NCBI GenBank assembly: GCA_001566295.1
Contig: KQ964282.1
Coordinates: 1-64,000, forward strand
DNA length: 64,000 bases
Reading direction: 5' to 3'
From: Microdochium bolleyi
Taxonomy: Eukaryota; Ascomycota; Sordariomycetes; Xylariales; Microdochiaceae
Below, one piece after another: positions 10,356-21,747 of the stretch; positions within the stretch are counted from its first letter, which is position 1, and every line of letters starts with the position of its first letter. The translations under genes and the position numbers were made by a program. The notes beneath the pieces are model-generated. The model had not been told where the DNA came from. It worked only from the letters and a program-made list of their open reading frames with translations, and ran no database searches.

Positions 10356-12326
10356 TCAGAGCGGTGTTGCAGCCACAGCACAGCGGGCCAGCCGGGAGAG
10401 TTCCTCGGTGAATTGCTGGACTGCCGTAGTGCGCTGCCCGTCAGTCTGCGGTCCCAGCCGACTCCCCATGGCCTGAATCAAGTTTGGAACTGTCCCCAGC
10501 AGCACAACATCGTCTCTGGCGGCAGGGCGGCCAGGACTCGTGAGAATGTTACAGAAGATCGTCAGGCTTGCAGACACTGGATACGCCACAAAGTACCTGA
10601 GGAGGCAGTGAGCATAGCTGCTGATTTGAGGGGGATGCGCAGGCCAAACTTACCAGAAATCACCGTGGTCAAACACGTGGAGCGCGTCTGCGAGGGTGGC
10701 CAGTATGGATCGACTGGCCTGGAGGGCGAGTTCTTGACACGAGTCTATGCTTGCCTGGTCAGCTGCCCCGGCTGTTTTCGGCCGGCAGCGCCCGCTCGCA
10801 CTGTGGATCGAGGCGAGCAGGAAGCAGTACTCAAAGTGGATGATCAGAATATGCACCCGTTTGGCTTTCTTCCAATCAGCTTCAAGCTTGATCCGGTGCA
10901 TGGGAGCTATGCTCGGGCGGTACCGAGAGGGAATTGACATTCGCCAGCCCTCGAGCTCGTCGTCAATCTTGATGATATGCCTCAGGAGTTCCGTGTCACT
11001 GCTACGGACGGCTCTGGCCGAATACAGAGTCTGAATCATCCGAGACTTGATGATGGCGAGTCGCATGTCGCCAGGTATTGGCTCGGCCTCTTCCGATTCA
11101 TCGTCGAAGCGACCGATCTGCTTGTATCCCAGCGGCAGAGAAAGGTCGCAGTAGTCGTCGTGGATTATGGGAGGGTAGCCTGCACGGAGGCAGATGTCCT
11201 TGTCGTACATATAGCAATGCCAGAACACCTTGCGAAGATAGTGTTGGTTAGGTTGTGGCTGAGCTCCTGTTGTGTAGAAAGTATCATCTCCGGGATCAAA
11301 ATGTGCCCCGAACATGGTGAGAAAGCGGTATGCGACTGCGAGGTATGTTGCCGCCGCTGCGTTGTTGCCCGTAAACATGTTGTACATGCACTTCGAGCAG
11401 ATCAGCAACCTTGCACTCCCACGGGTGGAGCTCCATCAACGTACCAGCATTGTGCATGCCTGTATGGCCTCGCTGCACGGGTTCGCGAGAATTGTCGGCA
11501 TCATGCGGTGGACGTGCGCGGCACACTGGTCAGCGCGGACAAGTTCTCCATCCTCGCCGCTCATGTGCGTGCTCACGCATATGAATGCAATGACGCATGC
11601 CTGGGCGCAGATGATCTCTGGCGAGGTAGACCCGTTGCAATAGGCCGTATTCACGACGTGCAGAAAAGATGCTTCGTCGATGAGAGGGAAAACATGCCTC
11701 AAGGCGGAGGTCGTGAAGAAGGAGATGTAGTGGTCTGCAACAGCTCTGGGTGGAAGCTTCCATGAGCTATCGAGTTGTGGTGGACAGCGAGATTCGTGTC
11801 GTGCTGCTGTCCTCGGGCATTGTCCTGTGTGTTGCAATACCCACTGCTCTCCTTGCTGCGAGAAGAACGGCACGCCCCGAGCAGAGCCGATGCCACCTAG
11901 GTGAATTCCATCAAAGTAGAAGCCCCCTAGTGCTGTGATCGGCATCGTATTGGAGTCTGCGGTGAGGTCGGGAGAGTCCCCATTGCCCATGGCGTTGTTC
12001 ATGGCAGCGGGATGGTCCTGCTTCGTCGGAGCGGCCTCCCTGGTAGTTAGGACATCACAGTCAGCTTCTGACACCCATGGATCCAGACTTTCTATCGGGG
12101 ATTTACCGGAGGCGCTTCTGGCCTCGGCCGAAAGGCCTGTCGAAGGTACATTGCAGTCCCCGATGCTTGCACCAATCACATAGTGACTCCGAAACCGCTT
12201 CGCAGCGGATCTGTCTCCCATGTAAAAGAGTTAGCAGTGTTACATATGCACTGGCTGCACGATGCTGGCACAAGGCTGCAGGTTCACCTTTCTCTGGTGG
12301 CATAAGTCACACGATATGTACTTCAT
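10356..12326 (-). CDS. Zn2Cys6 transcription factor (fungal_trans)
   Basis: Five exons on the minus strand: 12326-12288, 12210-12107, 12039-11445, 11390-10654, 10596-10356 (1716 nt, 571 aa). The binuclear zinc cluster is formed across the first intron: Cys6, Cys9, Cys16, Cys24, Cys27, Cys34, with basic residues RKIR between. Residues ~150-420 carry the fungal-specific middle homology region (PF04082), with pieces typical of it such as HVFPLIDEASF, GNNAAAATYLAVAYRF and RKVFWHCYMYDKD. It is a nuclear DNA-binding activator or repressor. An in-frame upstream ATG (complement 12426-12428) would add 34 residues; I chose 12326 because the zinc cluster normally lies very near the N-terminus. Neighbouring transporter on the same strand is a plausible target. 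Confidence 0.88.
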
Positions 12327-12646
12327 TTTGCTTTGGTGTGATCTCACATGGAGACGTTTGGTGCAGAATCCAGAGGGCGGGCAGCTGACTGTTCCTCCCC
12401 CAGACACCGCCAGAAACAGTCTCTGCAACTACCGCTGACTAATCGGAACTCCCGAGGCTCGCGTGCAGAGAGTGGAAGAAGTCTGTCTTGGCGAGTGGGC
12501 CCGCCGAGCCGGGCTGGACAGGCGGCGAAAGGGGGGCTACCAAGAATGTTTACAAAAGGTCAACACAGTCTGCAGGTGCCCTTGGTTTTATTCTCACGGA
12601 AAATCCTGTTGAAGAAATCGGCATTCTGACGTTCTCGACCAGCAAA
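12327..12646. promoter_or_regulatory. Divergent promoter region, Zn2Cys6 gene / small membrane protein
   Basis: 320 bp separate the start codons of the minus-strand regulator and the plus-strand small membrane protein, so both promoters must lie here. No specific operator was recognised. Confidence 0.55.
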
Positions 12647-13419
12647 ATGAACACGCTGAGGCGTTTCGCTGTCACGAGCCTGGTGGGCTCCGTTACCGGT
12701 GTCGGCTTAGGCACAGGCTGGCTGCTTACGTCAACATCCATGATTGCACCACTTCCACCCGACGATCCGCTCCGAAAGTCGGCCTATCTCCAGAAGATCA
12801 ACACACTCGGCAATCCAGTCATTGCGGACATCTGCATCAAGCGGCTACCGTTGGCTAGTATCAGACCCGAGCTTCAACATGACCAGGCTTTGCTGGTAAC
12901 AGAATTCGCTAGAGGAGTTTGGGCCGGCTGGGGTAAGTCCCTAATCCCCAAGACTGTTTGTTCATTGAGGTCTCTCTTGGTTAGAAATTATGGAAAAGCA
13001 CAGTCTGAAAGTTTTTGCTAGCATTCGCGCCTCAACGATGGCTTTTCACCCGGATCTTCAGGAGCCCTGAGAATAGCCACCTCAAATTCAGTCAACAAGA
13101 GATCCGCGGGAGCACGTTCGAGGTCGGGACGGAATTCATCGACCAGTTCGAGGTCGTCGAGCGAACCCCGACATCAGTCGTTGTGAGGGAAGGCGGGTCA
13201 CCACGCCAGTTAACACCGCGGGAGGTTGATGGTCTTATTACGACATCTGTCCGGATCGACCGCGAGGCTGGCGAGGTCGAGTTAGCATTGAGCACAATCC
13301 TGTTCAAAGGCCGAGAGAGGGTTCTCGATGGGAGCATGCCAGTGCCATACCCCATCGAGCTTCTTCACTACATGTATGCCAGGGCTCTCGTGCAGAGCGG
13401 ATCGCAAGCTTTGAGATGA
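12647..13419 (+). CDS. Small membrane-anchored protein, unknown function
   Basis: Two exons, 12647-12932 and 13022-13419 (684 nt, 227 aa). The 89-nt intron (GTAAGT...GCTAG) was chosen because it joins AGW to AFAPQRWL in frame; an earlier acceptor near 12985 would run into a stop. The start ATG has an A-rich Kozak context (AGCAAAATGA). Residues ~6-30 are a single hydrophobic anchor, followed by a soluble domain with a WAGW motif, an F.R.FRSPEN piece and a beta-rich C-terminal half (EVGTEFIDQFEVVERTP, VDGLITTSV). The protein looks like a conserved fungal family rather than random, but I do not recognise a function. It is divergent from the Zn2Cys6 gene and may be co-controlled. Confidence 0.75.
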
Positions 13420-14567
13420 TTGAATCATGCTCGAAAGCCAGCCGCGGTTATAATTACTGTATGATTAATATGGAAGAAATGCCACTTCTCGTGCTGTGTA
13501 GAATAGTATCTTTTAGAAAATTCAATGCTTGTATCACTATATCACACGGTCTGTAGTAAAATCCAAAAACTTTTCTAAGCTCCTTCGCCTGTATATTTCA
13601 CGACCTCGTAAATTCTCCTGACTGATAATCACCGAGCTAGCATGCAACCGCACATTTTCGGCCAATGTCGTCCGGGACGCCAAAATCCGGCACTATCGCA
13701 TCGACAAGTCCTTGGTTCTTGACTTGATGTATCATTGCTCGTTCTTCAGCTTGAGCGTCTCATAAAGGCACAGCCGTGGCTGGCACTTTAGAAGTCCTTC
13801 TGATGACAAGATAGCCTGAAATACGAAGAGTGCAAAAAGCTTTGCCTCTTGGCTTTGGACATCCCAACTTCAACCCATGATCCGTGGGTATGATTCGAGG
13901 ACTCATCTAAGGTGTGAAATTATGGTAAATGTATTGCGCAGCAAGACACACGCTAACCGCCTCTCCCTCCCGGCCCCTAACGTGGTTCTAGAAGCTTGTC
14001 TAGAGAGCTAAGTCGAGATACACTACACTAGAAAGGCACTGGTAACCATCATCCTCGGGCGAGCGAGTTTGCTTTCAGCTCGAGACCAGACTCATTAAGG
14101 GATTTAGCCGTTACTTCGATAAACCACCCCTCGACCGGACCTTACCTCTTGCTATGTTGGCGACGAGACGTGGCACACGCACCACCCTGGTCGAGTAACA
14201 ATGGGCAAATGCTTCGTTCTTATTTGACCCTAACCTAACTGTCCCTAAAAACAGTGGAAGGATAGTATCTGTCTGTGTCTATGGAATTCAGTATCGTTGC
14301 GCTCTTTGGGACGGCTGATTTGGGGCCGTACGGATGCACAAGCTGTTGACTCTCCTGCATATGGCTTCTACGTCTAGTATTCGCATGGTCACGCACTGGA
14401 GTATTCGTTGTGGTCATCACGCTACTGGACAACATGACCGCGTCACTGCCAGTGATGAAGAGATCATCAGTTGTCTATTATCAAGTTTTGTCTAAAAGGA
14501 TTCATGCTCCGCTCTATACAAATGCAAAGTTCTCCAGGGCTCGTCAACACAGCGAGAGTCCTTCCGC
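13420..14567. other. Intergenic, nothing recognised
   Basis: 1.15 kb between convergent genes. No open stretch of note. A short imperfect telomere-like motif (ACCCTAACCTAAC, near 14226) stands alone. Confidence 0.5.
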
Positions 14568-16338
14568 TCACGTCCCCCGTCCTCGACCCTCGTGGAACTT
14601 AGTCTCCACTTCGGTCGTGACCGTGATTCCCTTGAGGCTCAGCGTCCTCTTGTCACCATCGGAATCTGTCGAGCTCGACGCGCGGGCGAGATAGGCCCCG
14701 TCCGACCCGCCGGGTAGCCTCGTAGCGTTGCGCAGTTGTATCTCCTCGTCGTCCGAATCGATGCGCTGCATCCGGCTACTGCTCGGGTACGCGACCGCAT
14801 CCATGAACCCGTTGCCGCCCTGCTTGCCGCTGAGAGACGATGGCACACCGCTGCGCCCAAAGGTCGAGAGGCGATTGCCCGTCGTCTTGTTCGTGTTGTT
14901 GCCCTGACCTGTACTCCGGCCGTATCTGTTGTACTGATTGTCGTACGAGGTCGACATCGTGGACCCGAAGACGTTAGGCCAGAACCGGACGAGGATGAGG
15001 CGCACTATGAAGTGAAAGACAAATATTAGTATTGTTTTGGAAGAATGGTGCAGCGATTGTGTGGAAAGCCGAGGCTTACTAGTTGGCATGCATGCGCAGA
15101 GGACACCCGTTCCGAGCTCTACCGTGGACCAGGTCGTGATGCCTGTGTAGTCGCGTGTGACATTGTCGCTCTTCCGGAACTCGATGAGCGAGGCAAGCCG
15201 GATGATGGAGATGACTGTGACGAACGTGCCGACGACGAACACTGCATTCCCACAAAGGTTAGACTTTCAAGCAACAAAAGATCCAACCCCACTACGGAAA
15301 TAGTGGCAGGGAAGTGGGCTCAGGACTTACTAGCAGCGATACCCAGCTTCTTCTTCCAGTGCAGGTTGAGCGACAGGATCTGCGAGAACGGCAGGTACAA
15401 GATCCACAGGTCGAGCACGATGCTGGCAGCCGCATTGCTCCAGGCCAGCGCGGCGCGGTCGACGCATCTCCCGCCGCTGCCTCTGTCGTTCCACTGGTTC
15501 CAGTTGAAGCTGAATGGCCAGCACTGAAAAGCTGCCGCGACGACGAAGGCGACGCCATAGGCGCACACGACGCCGATGGTCACCCAGACGACCCGGCGGA
15601 AGTTGCGCTCTGGGAAAATACGCAGAAAGAAGAACAGTATGGACAACTTCAGGAGCGCCATGTCGGTGAAGTAGATGAGCGTCATGATCCAGAAATGGAG
15701 GCCGAACTGCGTGATCTGGTGTGGCGTGACGGTCCAGATATCCCTACCAATGCCGTCCTCCTCAAGTTTGGCGTTGAGGACCGTGCTGGGGATGCACGTC
15801 ACCGCGACGAAGATGATGGTCCAGTCGTCGGCACCGAGGCCGAGCTGCGTGATCCACTGGCGGTAGACGACGCGGATGATGACGAGGGCGACGCCGATCG
15901 AGGTCAGGATGTGCGACGTCTCGGTGTGCATGGCGCCGATGTATCGCGGCTCGACGCCACATGCCGTGTCCGATGTGTTCTTGGCAACTGTAGAAAAATA
16001 ACGAGATTAGACTGTCGTCTCTGGTCTGACCAGGGGAGAAGGCGAGTCCGTACCAAGAACGTCCTCAATAAAGCAGCTGGACCGCACACAGGTCTCGACA
16101 GACTGTTTATATTGCTCCTCTGCACAGAGACAGGTCTTGTTCAGGCCGCATGGTGATTGTGTCGCGCCCTTGACAAGACAGGGTATCTGTTTGAAATGGT
16201 TCCCGTCAGCGCGGCGGCTCCTTCACATGCCGTCATCCAAGGCGTACTGACCGCACACTGGGGTGTTCCTGGCGGCAGCTGGGCGGCTGCGAAGCCCACT
16301 GCCGATAGTAACAAGGCGACGAAGGCAACAAAGCGCAT
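14568..16338 (-). pseudogene. CFEM-domain Pth11-like receptor with a frameshift
   Basis: Five exons on the minus strand: 16338-16252, 16187-16054, 15987-15331, 15241-15080, 15004-14568, all with GT-AG introns. The total, 1477 nt, is one base more than a multiple of three. The extra base lies at the TTT/AAA run at 16139-16142, between the CFEM pieces IPCLV..SPCG and TCLCAEEQ, which are in different frames with no usable intron between them. Apart from this the product (~490 aa) is typical: signal peptide 1-19, CFEM domain with eight cysteines, then seven membrane helices of the fungal rhodopsin-like domain (PF20684), then a Ser/Thr-rich cytoplasmic tail. Such receptors sense surface or host cues in the plasma membrane. 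The shift is either a real lesion or a sequencing error in the short homopolymer; all splice sites and the rest of the frame are intact. Confidence 0.85.
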
Positions 16339-19134
16339 GTTGGACACCGTGATCAGTAGAGCTAGTTGGCATCAGGCGCAGGAAAGTGATGCTAGATGTG
16401 AGATGACTTTGGGCGGGGATGGAGGTGTTTTTCATCAAGTGGCAAAGAGGTTGGCCCGGCCAGGGGAGGCTGGACTTTGGTTGGCTGTGGTGCGGTGCCC
16501 TTGCAGGAGCAGATGGCCACTGGGATGGTGAGATCGCACGAGCCGGGGCCGGAGGGCAGGGCTCGCATGGGCTTCCGGCGGACCTCGCCGCCAGCACCAG
16601 GGGGCCGTCCTCGTCGTCCTCGGCTGCAGACCACAAAGGGTCGAGTGATCCGCTGCAGATCCAGCAGAGAAGCGTGTGTCTAGCGCTCGATTGGGCCAAG
16701 GCTGCAGGGAAGCGAGGCACGGCGTCTCGGGCTCGTCGGGGTCGAGGGGTGTCTCGCAGCGTGCCCCTGGGCCAGCAGCTCGAATACGGAGCATGTGCAG
16801 GGAGCATGCCAAGTGCTCGCGTGGCCCAGCGGCCTGTTGTTCCACGAGGGCGGCTTGTGCAGAGCTACTGCAGTCCTCCCAATGGCTGCTATGCAGCCAA
16901 GCGGCACCATTGACCCGAGTCATTAGAGGGTGGAGAGACGTCGAGTTGCATCAATGGCACGCTGACGACACTCCAGCTCTGCCAGGGCGCCTCCGCGGAT
17001 GAGCGCGGCACGGGCTGACCCTTGTAAACCACCGTTTCCCTGCACCTTAACAGCCATATGAGCATGTCGCCGGGTCTTGGGGACCTTTTGGATGGCAAGC
17101 ATGTGAGACGGCCCCATCGTGCGTTGTTTTGTGGTTGGAGATTCATGCACGTTCGTCCCCAATTCGCACTACCAAAGTTTTGCGAGTCAACGGCCCGACC
17201 TTACTAGTCCCAATAGCCTTCTAGAAATGAATTCTTCCGCTAATGACAAATAGATCAGACAGGCGTGCCGGGCACGGGCGCCCATCTCACATTAACGTTC
17301 TGCCACGTGGGCGCTACCACATGATAGTGCGCAGAATACACGACGATCGCCAGCTGATATGGAGCGCCGGCCACGCTCTGGTTTCGATTTGGCCAGGGCC
17401 TCTGTCACACTGCCCAACGAGACAGAGCATTACGCGATTATCGTCAGCTGCCATATAGTTTGGGCTGCATCGAACGATCGGGTGGATGTTCAAGAGGAAC
17501 AAACACCAGTGGACTTCCATTGCCCCGTAGCCACATAGCAAGCGAGGCTCGCGCACCGGTTGCTCAATGCGGTATGCAGCCGCTTACGGATAGCATTGTC
17601 GTACGTTCAGGCACATCTCGCTGGCCACCGGCGTCCAACCGTGCTCTTACACTGAAACTGTGGAAGACCAAGTTCGGTGCATCGCGGCCTGTGGGAGATT
17701 GCTTGCCAGTAGTGGGGATCGTCATCTCATCCTCGGGGTGGTTGAGCCGTTCCCACTCGCGGAACAATAAATAGAATCAAGCATGATCGACGGGCAGGAA
17801 CCGCGTTGTCGCCGGCGTCTCCCAAACATCGTCGTGGTCCTCGAGAGCAACGTCAAGGGTCCTGTCGGAAAAGCCACGCCAGAAGGCCACGCGACTGCGC
17901 AGCGTCCCTTGTCGGCAAACTTCAGCCGCTCCCTCCAAGGCACAGCAACAGCAGCAGCAGCACACGGGAGACCCTATACCACAAGCTGCTATCCCCCGCA
18001 TTCTTCTCGGTCGAGGCTCCCGAAAACGGCTTCCTCCGTGCGAGCATATGAACTCCATCTGGGAGGTGGGGCCGTCTCAGCTCATGTTGGAGACGGCCCT
18101 CCTTTTATGCAGGAAAAGTCTGTTGAAGCTAAGCGAGGTGACAGCCTGCATTAGCGTCCCTCCCCGTCGGCGTGGCTTCAGAGTTTCTTGTCGCGATAGT
18201 TGATCATCTCAAGTAGAGGCTCGGCGCCAACCGAGGTTTTGTGCGCCTGGGCACTTGGCACTCCCGCAGGCACGCGATGTGCACACTCGATGCGTCCTGG
18301 TCAATAATCCGTGGCGGCGCCACTCACCCGGGAGGAGCCAGGGACGCGTGGACGACTCTCTTCTTCTCTCCCGGGCCCAAGAAGGTTCGCACTATCGAGA
18401 CACGGTGGGCAGCAGCTGGGGCGCGCTCCTGGACTCGTTGGTCCGCAGAGACACGACTTGAATCGCATTGGGCCTGACGATCCGCCAAACAAGCACGACG
18501 CTGTCCAGAGTTGGGACCTTTTGTGGTGAGCGAACATCTCGTCTACTGCCAGCGCCAATAAATCAAGCCGTTGGAATCCCTGATTGCGATCTCCTTGGCG
18601 ATCGCCATGACTTGACTCGAGGAACAAGAGGCCCATGCCTCCGCCCAAAGCAGCTGTTCCCAGCGACGATCCCCGGCGACGGCGTCGGCAGTCGAGCCCC
18701 GCAGCATCAGGAGATCAGCGTGCTGGCGCCACGTGTGGAGCCAGATAGGAAAGTGCCGCCGACAGAGATGTGTGATATCAAGCATGTATAATCCATCAGT
18801 AAGCTAGACGGCAATATGCGGTGGAAAGTTCCTCAGAACAAGTGGCAGCCAGCTGGCATCTCGTGCCTTCAGTGTCCATGACCCGCATGTGTGATCCGTG
18901 TGTGATCGGCATTTGTCGCGGGAGCCAACAACCTGACAGACAACCGAGCTACGGCACTTTTCTTCCCACGGCAGTCGACCTGCGTTGGTGTTGTCGCATC
19001 TTGTCTGTTGCAATTATCGCTTCCAAAGTACTGCGCTTCACACCCTCGCCAGACTCGCTCTGCTGCTCTATGTCTATGATCTACCATTTCCGAACTCACC
19101 ATCGCCCGCTTCTATCCGCTTCCGAAACCGAATT
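16339..19134. other. Long intergenic region, no gene recognised
   Basis: 2.8 kb between two minus-strand genes. Open stretches on both strands (for example minus 16435-16923, plus 17783-18154, minus 17777-18058) are low-complexity or overlap one another and match no family I know. A short CAG-rich tract lies near 17945-17963. It includes the upstream region of the CFEM receptor. Confidence 0.5.
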
Positions 19135-20891
19135 TTACAGCCGCTTCTCCCACAGCTCACCCGGCGCAGTGGGCAGACCCTCGAGGATAGCATTGCGCAT
19201 GCTGTCGAGCCGCTCCTGCGAAGCCTTGAACGGCGAGGGCACGTCCGTGTCCTCGAACGTTACGTTGTCGTCGCGCATCATCGCCACAACAGCCCGGGCG
19301 GTGAGGTAGATCAGGGGCATGCCGTGGCCCGTGAAGCCCGCCATGATGAGCTGGCCTGGTTTGCCGGGCATATGGCCAACGTGGGGCATCGAGTCTGTGC
19401 TGTAGCCCATGACTGGAGGAGGAAAAGAGGCAGAATTAGTGAGCCGCAAATTGAGTGAAAGACTACGACCGCCAAAGCAACGAAAGAAACCGTAGCAAAG
19501 TTGAGGAGTGTAGACTATACTCACTGCCTGTCCAGATCCTCTCCGGATATGCTCCCGTGTCCTCCCAGCCAAAGTACGTCTTCTGCATCAGGTTCTCGAA
19601 CTCCTTGAGCGCCGGCTCGATAAGTGTGCTGTCGTCGGCCACGTCATACCAGTGTTCCGGCTCGTGCCACCACGTCTGCTTGGTGCCGCCGACAATGATG
19701 CTCCCGTCGTTACGCGGGATCAGGTAGTCGAAGAGCGACGGGCCGTAGCGCAGGCCGTAGCTCATCGGGAGGAAGGGAGCCTGTTTTGCCGGCTTGCTGC
19801 TGTGATGCTCCCCCTCGGCGCTGCTGCCGGGCACGACGATGCGCCCACAAATGCCCCTGACCGGGACGATGTGGTCCTTGAACTGCGGTGCAACGCCCGC
19901 GGTGTAGCCATTGGTCGCGAACAGGACCTTCTTGGCGGCGATGATCCCCCGCTCTACGGTCGTGACGAGCCAGCGGCCGGTGCTCGGATCGGGACTTTCG
20001 GAGACGTGAGCGACGGGGGTGTGGGTTTGTAGGTTTGCGCCCTTGCCGACGGCGTTCTGGAGGAGATGCATGACGAGCTTGTAGGGCCAGAGGTGCGCGG
20101 CTGGGTATGTCCAGGAGCAGAGGGCGCCCTTGACGCCGGAGACCTGTGCGTTGTTGTCACGAAGACTGTGTTAGCGGGTGGATGCCATTTTAAATGTCGA
20201 TGAATCACGGAAACAAGACAACGTCCACACACCCTCTCGGCATGCTTCCTGCCGGTGTACTGGACATCTCTCAGATGAGCCTCGCCCGACTGGACGAGCT
20301 GCTGGTGGGCCTCCTCGGCGGCCTTGGCCTGGCCCTCGTGGAGGATGACGCTGCAGCCCCGGGAGAGAGTAAAGTCACAGTCGATGTCTTCCTTCTCGAT
20401 CAGCTCCTTGATGGCGTAGAGCTGCTTGGCCTCGAAGTCGGCAATCTCGATGGCGGCCTTGACGCCGTGGTTGCGGATGTTGTTTGGGACGGCCGAGTAT
20501 ACGTCGGGCTTGAAGTGGCCGCCTGTGCAGACCGGTAAAAGACAAAGCGCGCACGAGGTTAGCATCGTGTCCATTGTCCAGCATCACTGCATCACCACCA
20601 CCACCGCCACTAGGACGTACCATTGCGGCCGGTGGCGCCCGAGCAGGCCTCGCGGGCCTCGAGGATGACGAGCGAGGGCGGCGGGCTGGTGCTCTGGTGG
20701 CTGTCCTCGTAGATCCAGTGGGCGAGGGCGGCGCCGGAGAAGCCCGCGCCGATGATGACGACGTCGGCCTCTGCGGGCAGCTGCTCGGTGGAGCGGTGGC
20801 TGTCGAGGGCGTGCAGCTCGGTGCGCCAGAAGGGCGTCGTGGCGTTGGGCACGGGCCTCGGGCCCTGGACGGGGGGCGCGGCGGAGCCCAT
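19135..20891 (-). CDS. FAD-dependent amine/amino-acid oxidase (DAO family)
   Basis: Four exons on the minus strand: 20891-20621, 20522-20233, 20143-19525, 19412-19135 (1458 nt, 485 aa). The Rossmann dinucleotide site is at residues ~44-53 (VVIIGAGFSG), followed by LVILEA and the ATGRNGGH element that contacts FAD in the DAO family (PF01266). Further family marks are YLIPRNDGSIIVGG and the C-terminal GFTGHGMPLIY. Its closest bacterial type is gamma-glutamylputrescine oxidoreductase; fungal members oxidise amino groups of amines or amino acids, giving aldehyde or keto product, ammonia and H2O2. The C-terminus is KRL, at best a weak peroxisomal signal. Fourteen kilobases from the amine-utilisation block, so a functional link is only possible. 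Confidence 0.9.
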
Positions 20892-21567
20892 CGGTGCTGG
20901 AGTTGTGGGCGTTGACGATGTCGCGATGTTCGCGATGATGTGACGCTGTAGCGGCAGTGCGGTGATGTGCAGTGGGATGCGTGTGCAATGATCTTATCTT
21001 CTCCGCAGCGCCTTCTCCTCACGGGCGAGGAACAAGGCCGATGATCGGGGCTGGGCTGTGGGGAAGGAGCGGGCCAGGGTACCTAAAAGGCACTTGAATG
21101 ACTTGAAGTGAGCAGGCCCCCGGCGGTAGACGGTGGGCTGTGGCCCTCAAGGTGTGCACGACAGTCGGCCGACAGTCACAAGACAATGACAAGACAATGA
21201 CAAGACATTGGCAAGACATGAAGAGGCGGTGTCGTCTTGCATGCAACACATGGCGTTTCTGCGCCCGTGTCAGTACCTGATCAAGGTAGGTGGCGGTCAA
21301 GGCCCCATGGGTATAACTCAAAATACACTTCCACGCAGGTGCCCCAGGCCGCCCTCACCCCAACCGGTCGGCCACGGCCAAGCCCAAGTCAAGCTCAACA
21401 CATGCCCGGCCAGGAAACGAAGTGCTGATCCTGCTGATCCTGCGTATTGCAAGGAAGCGCAGTCCTCGCAAGTCCTGCTAGCCAACGCACTACTCCAGCC
21501 ACGACCACCCCGGCTGCCCCGGACCTCCGGACCCCGGACCAGACCGGAGTGATCGGTGCAGCCCGGA
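20892..21567. other. Intergenic upstream of FAD oxidase
   Basis: Promoter side of the oxidase gene. It holds one tandem repeat (listed separately) and no recognised gene. Confidence 0.5.
21178..21220. repeat. Four-copy 11-bp tandem repeat
   Basis: Units ACAAGACAATG, ACAAGACAATG, ACAAGACATTG and a shortened GCAAGACATG follow each other without spacers. It lies about 290 bp upstream of the FAD oxidase start. Replication slippage is the simplest origin. Confidence 0.85.
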
Positions 21568-21747
21568 ATGGCTCAACGGTCGCGGTGCGGGGGGTGCCGG
21601 ACCTCCAAGAAGCGCCGCATCAAGTGCCATGAGGCTCGTCCCGTCTTGCAGGTGTTGCACCGTCGCCGGCAAACTATTGCACATCGAGCACCTACAAGTC
21701 ATCTGAGGAAAATGACTCCCGAGGATGCTGTCGCGCATCCGTTTTGA
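21568..21747 (+). pseudogene. Relic of a Zn2Cys6 transcription factor N-terminus
   Basis: From the ATG at 21568 the reading begins MAQRSRCGGCRTSKKRRIKC, a textbook first half of a zinc cluster (C-x2-C-x6-basic-C). The expected second half (P-x-C-x2-C) is found only after a frame change: the frame shifted by +1 continues SCRCC from about 21642 and then stops at 21703. No downstream homology region is recognisable in the following kilobases. I read it as a decayed or truncated regulator gene; a tiny unrecognised intron near 21640 is the alternative. Confidence 0.55.

Noticed and set aside
12985..13072. Earlier splice acceptor for the 227-aa protein gene
   Set aside because: TTAG near 12985 gives a frame that stops within about 30 codons and loses the conserved C-terminal half.
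14225..14240. Telomere-like ACCCTAACCTAAC motif
   Set aside because: Single imperfect copy; too short for an interstitial telomere block. The same holds for the motif near 1411.
17945..17963. CAG-rich tract
   Set aside because: Only a few units and not inside a supported gene; ordinary low complexity.
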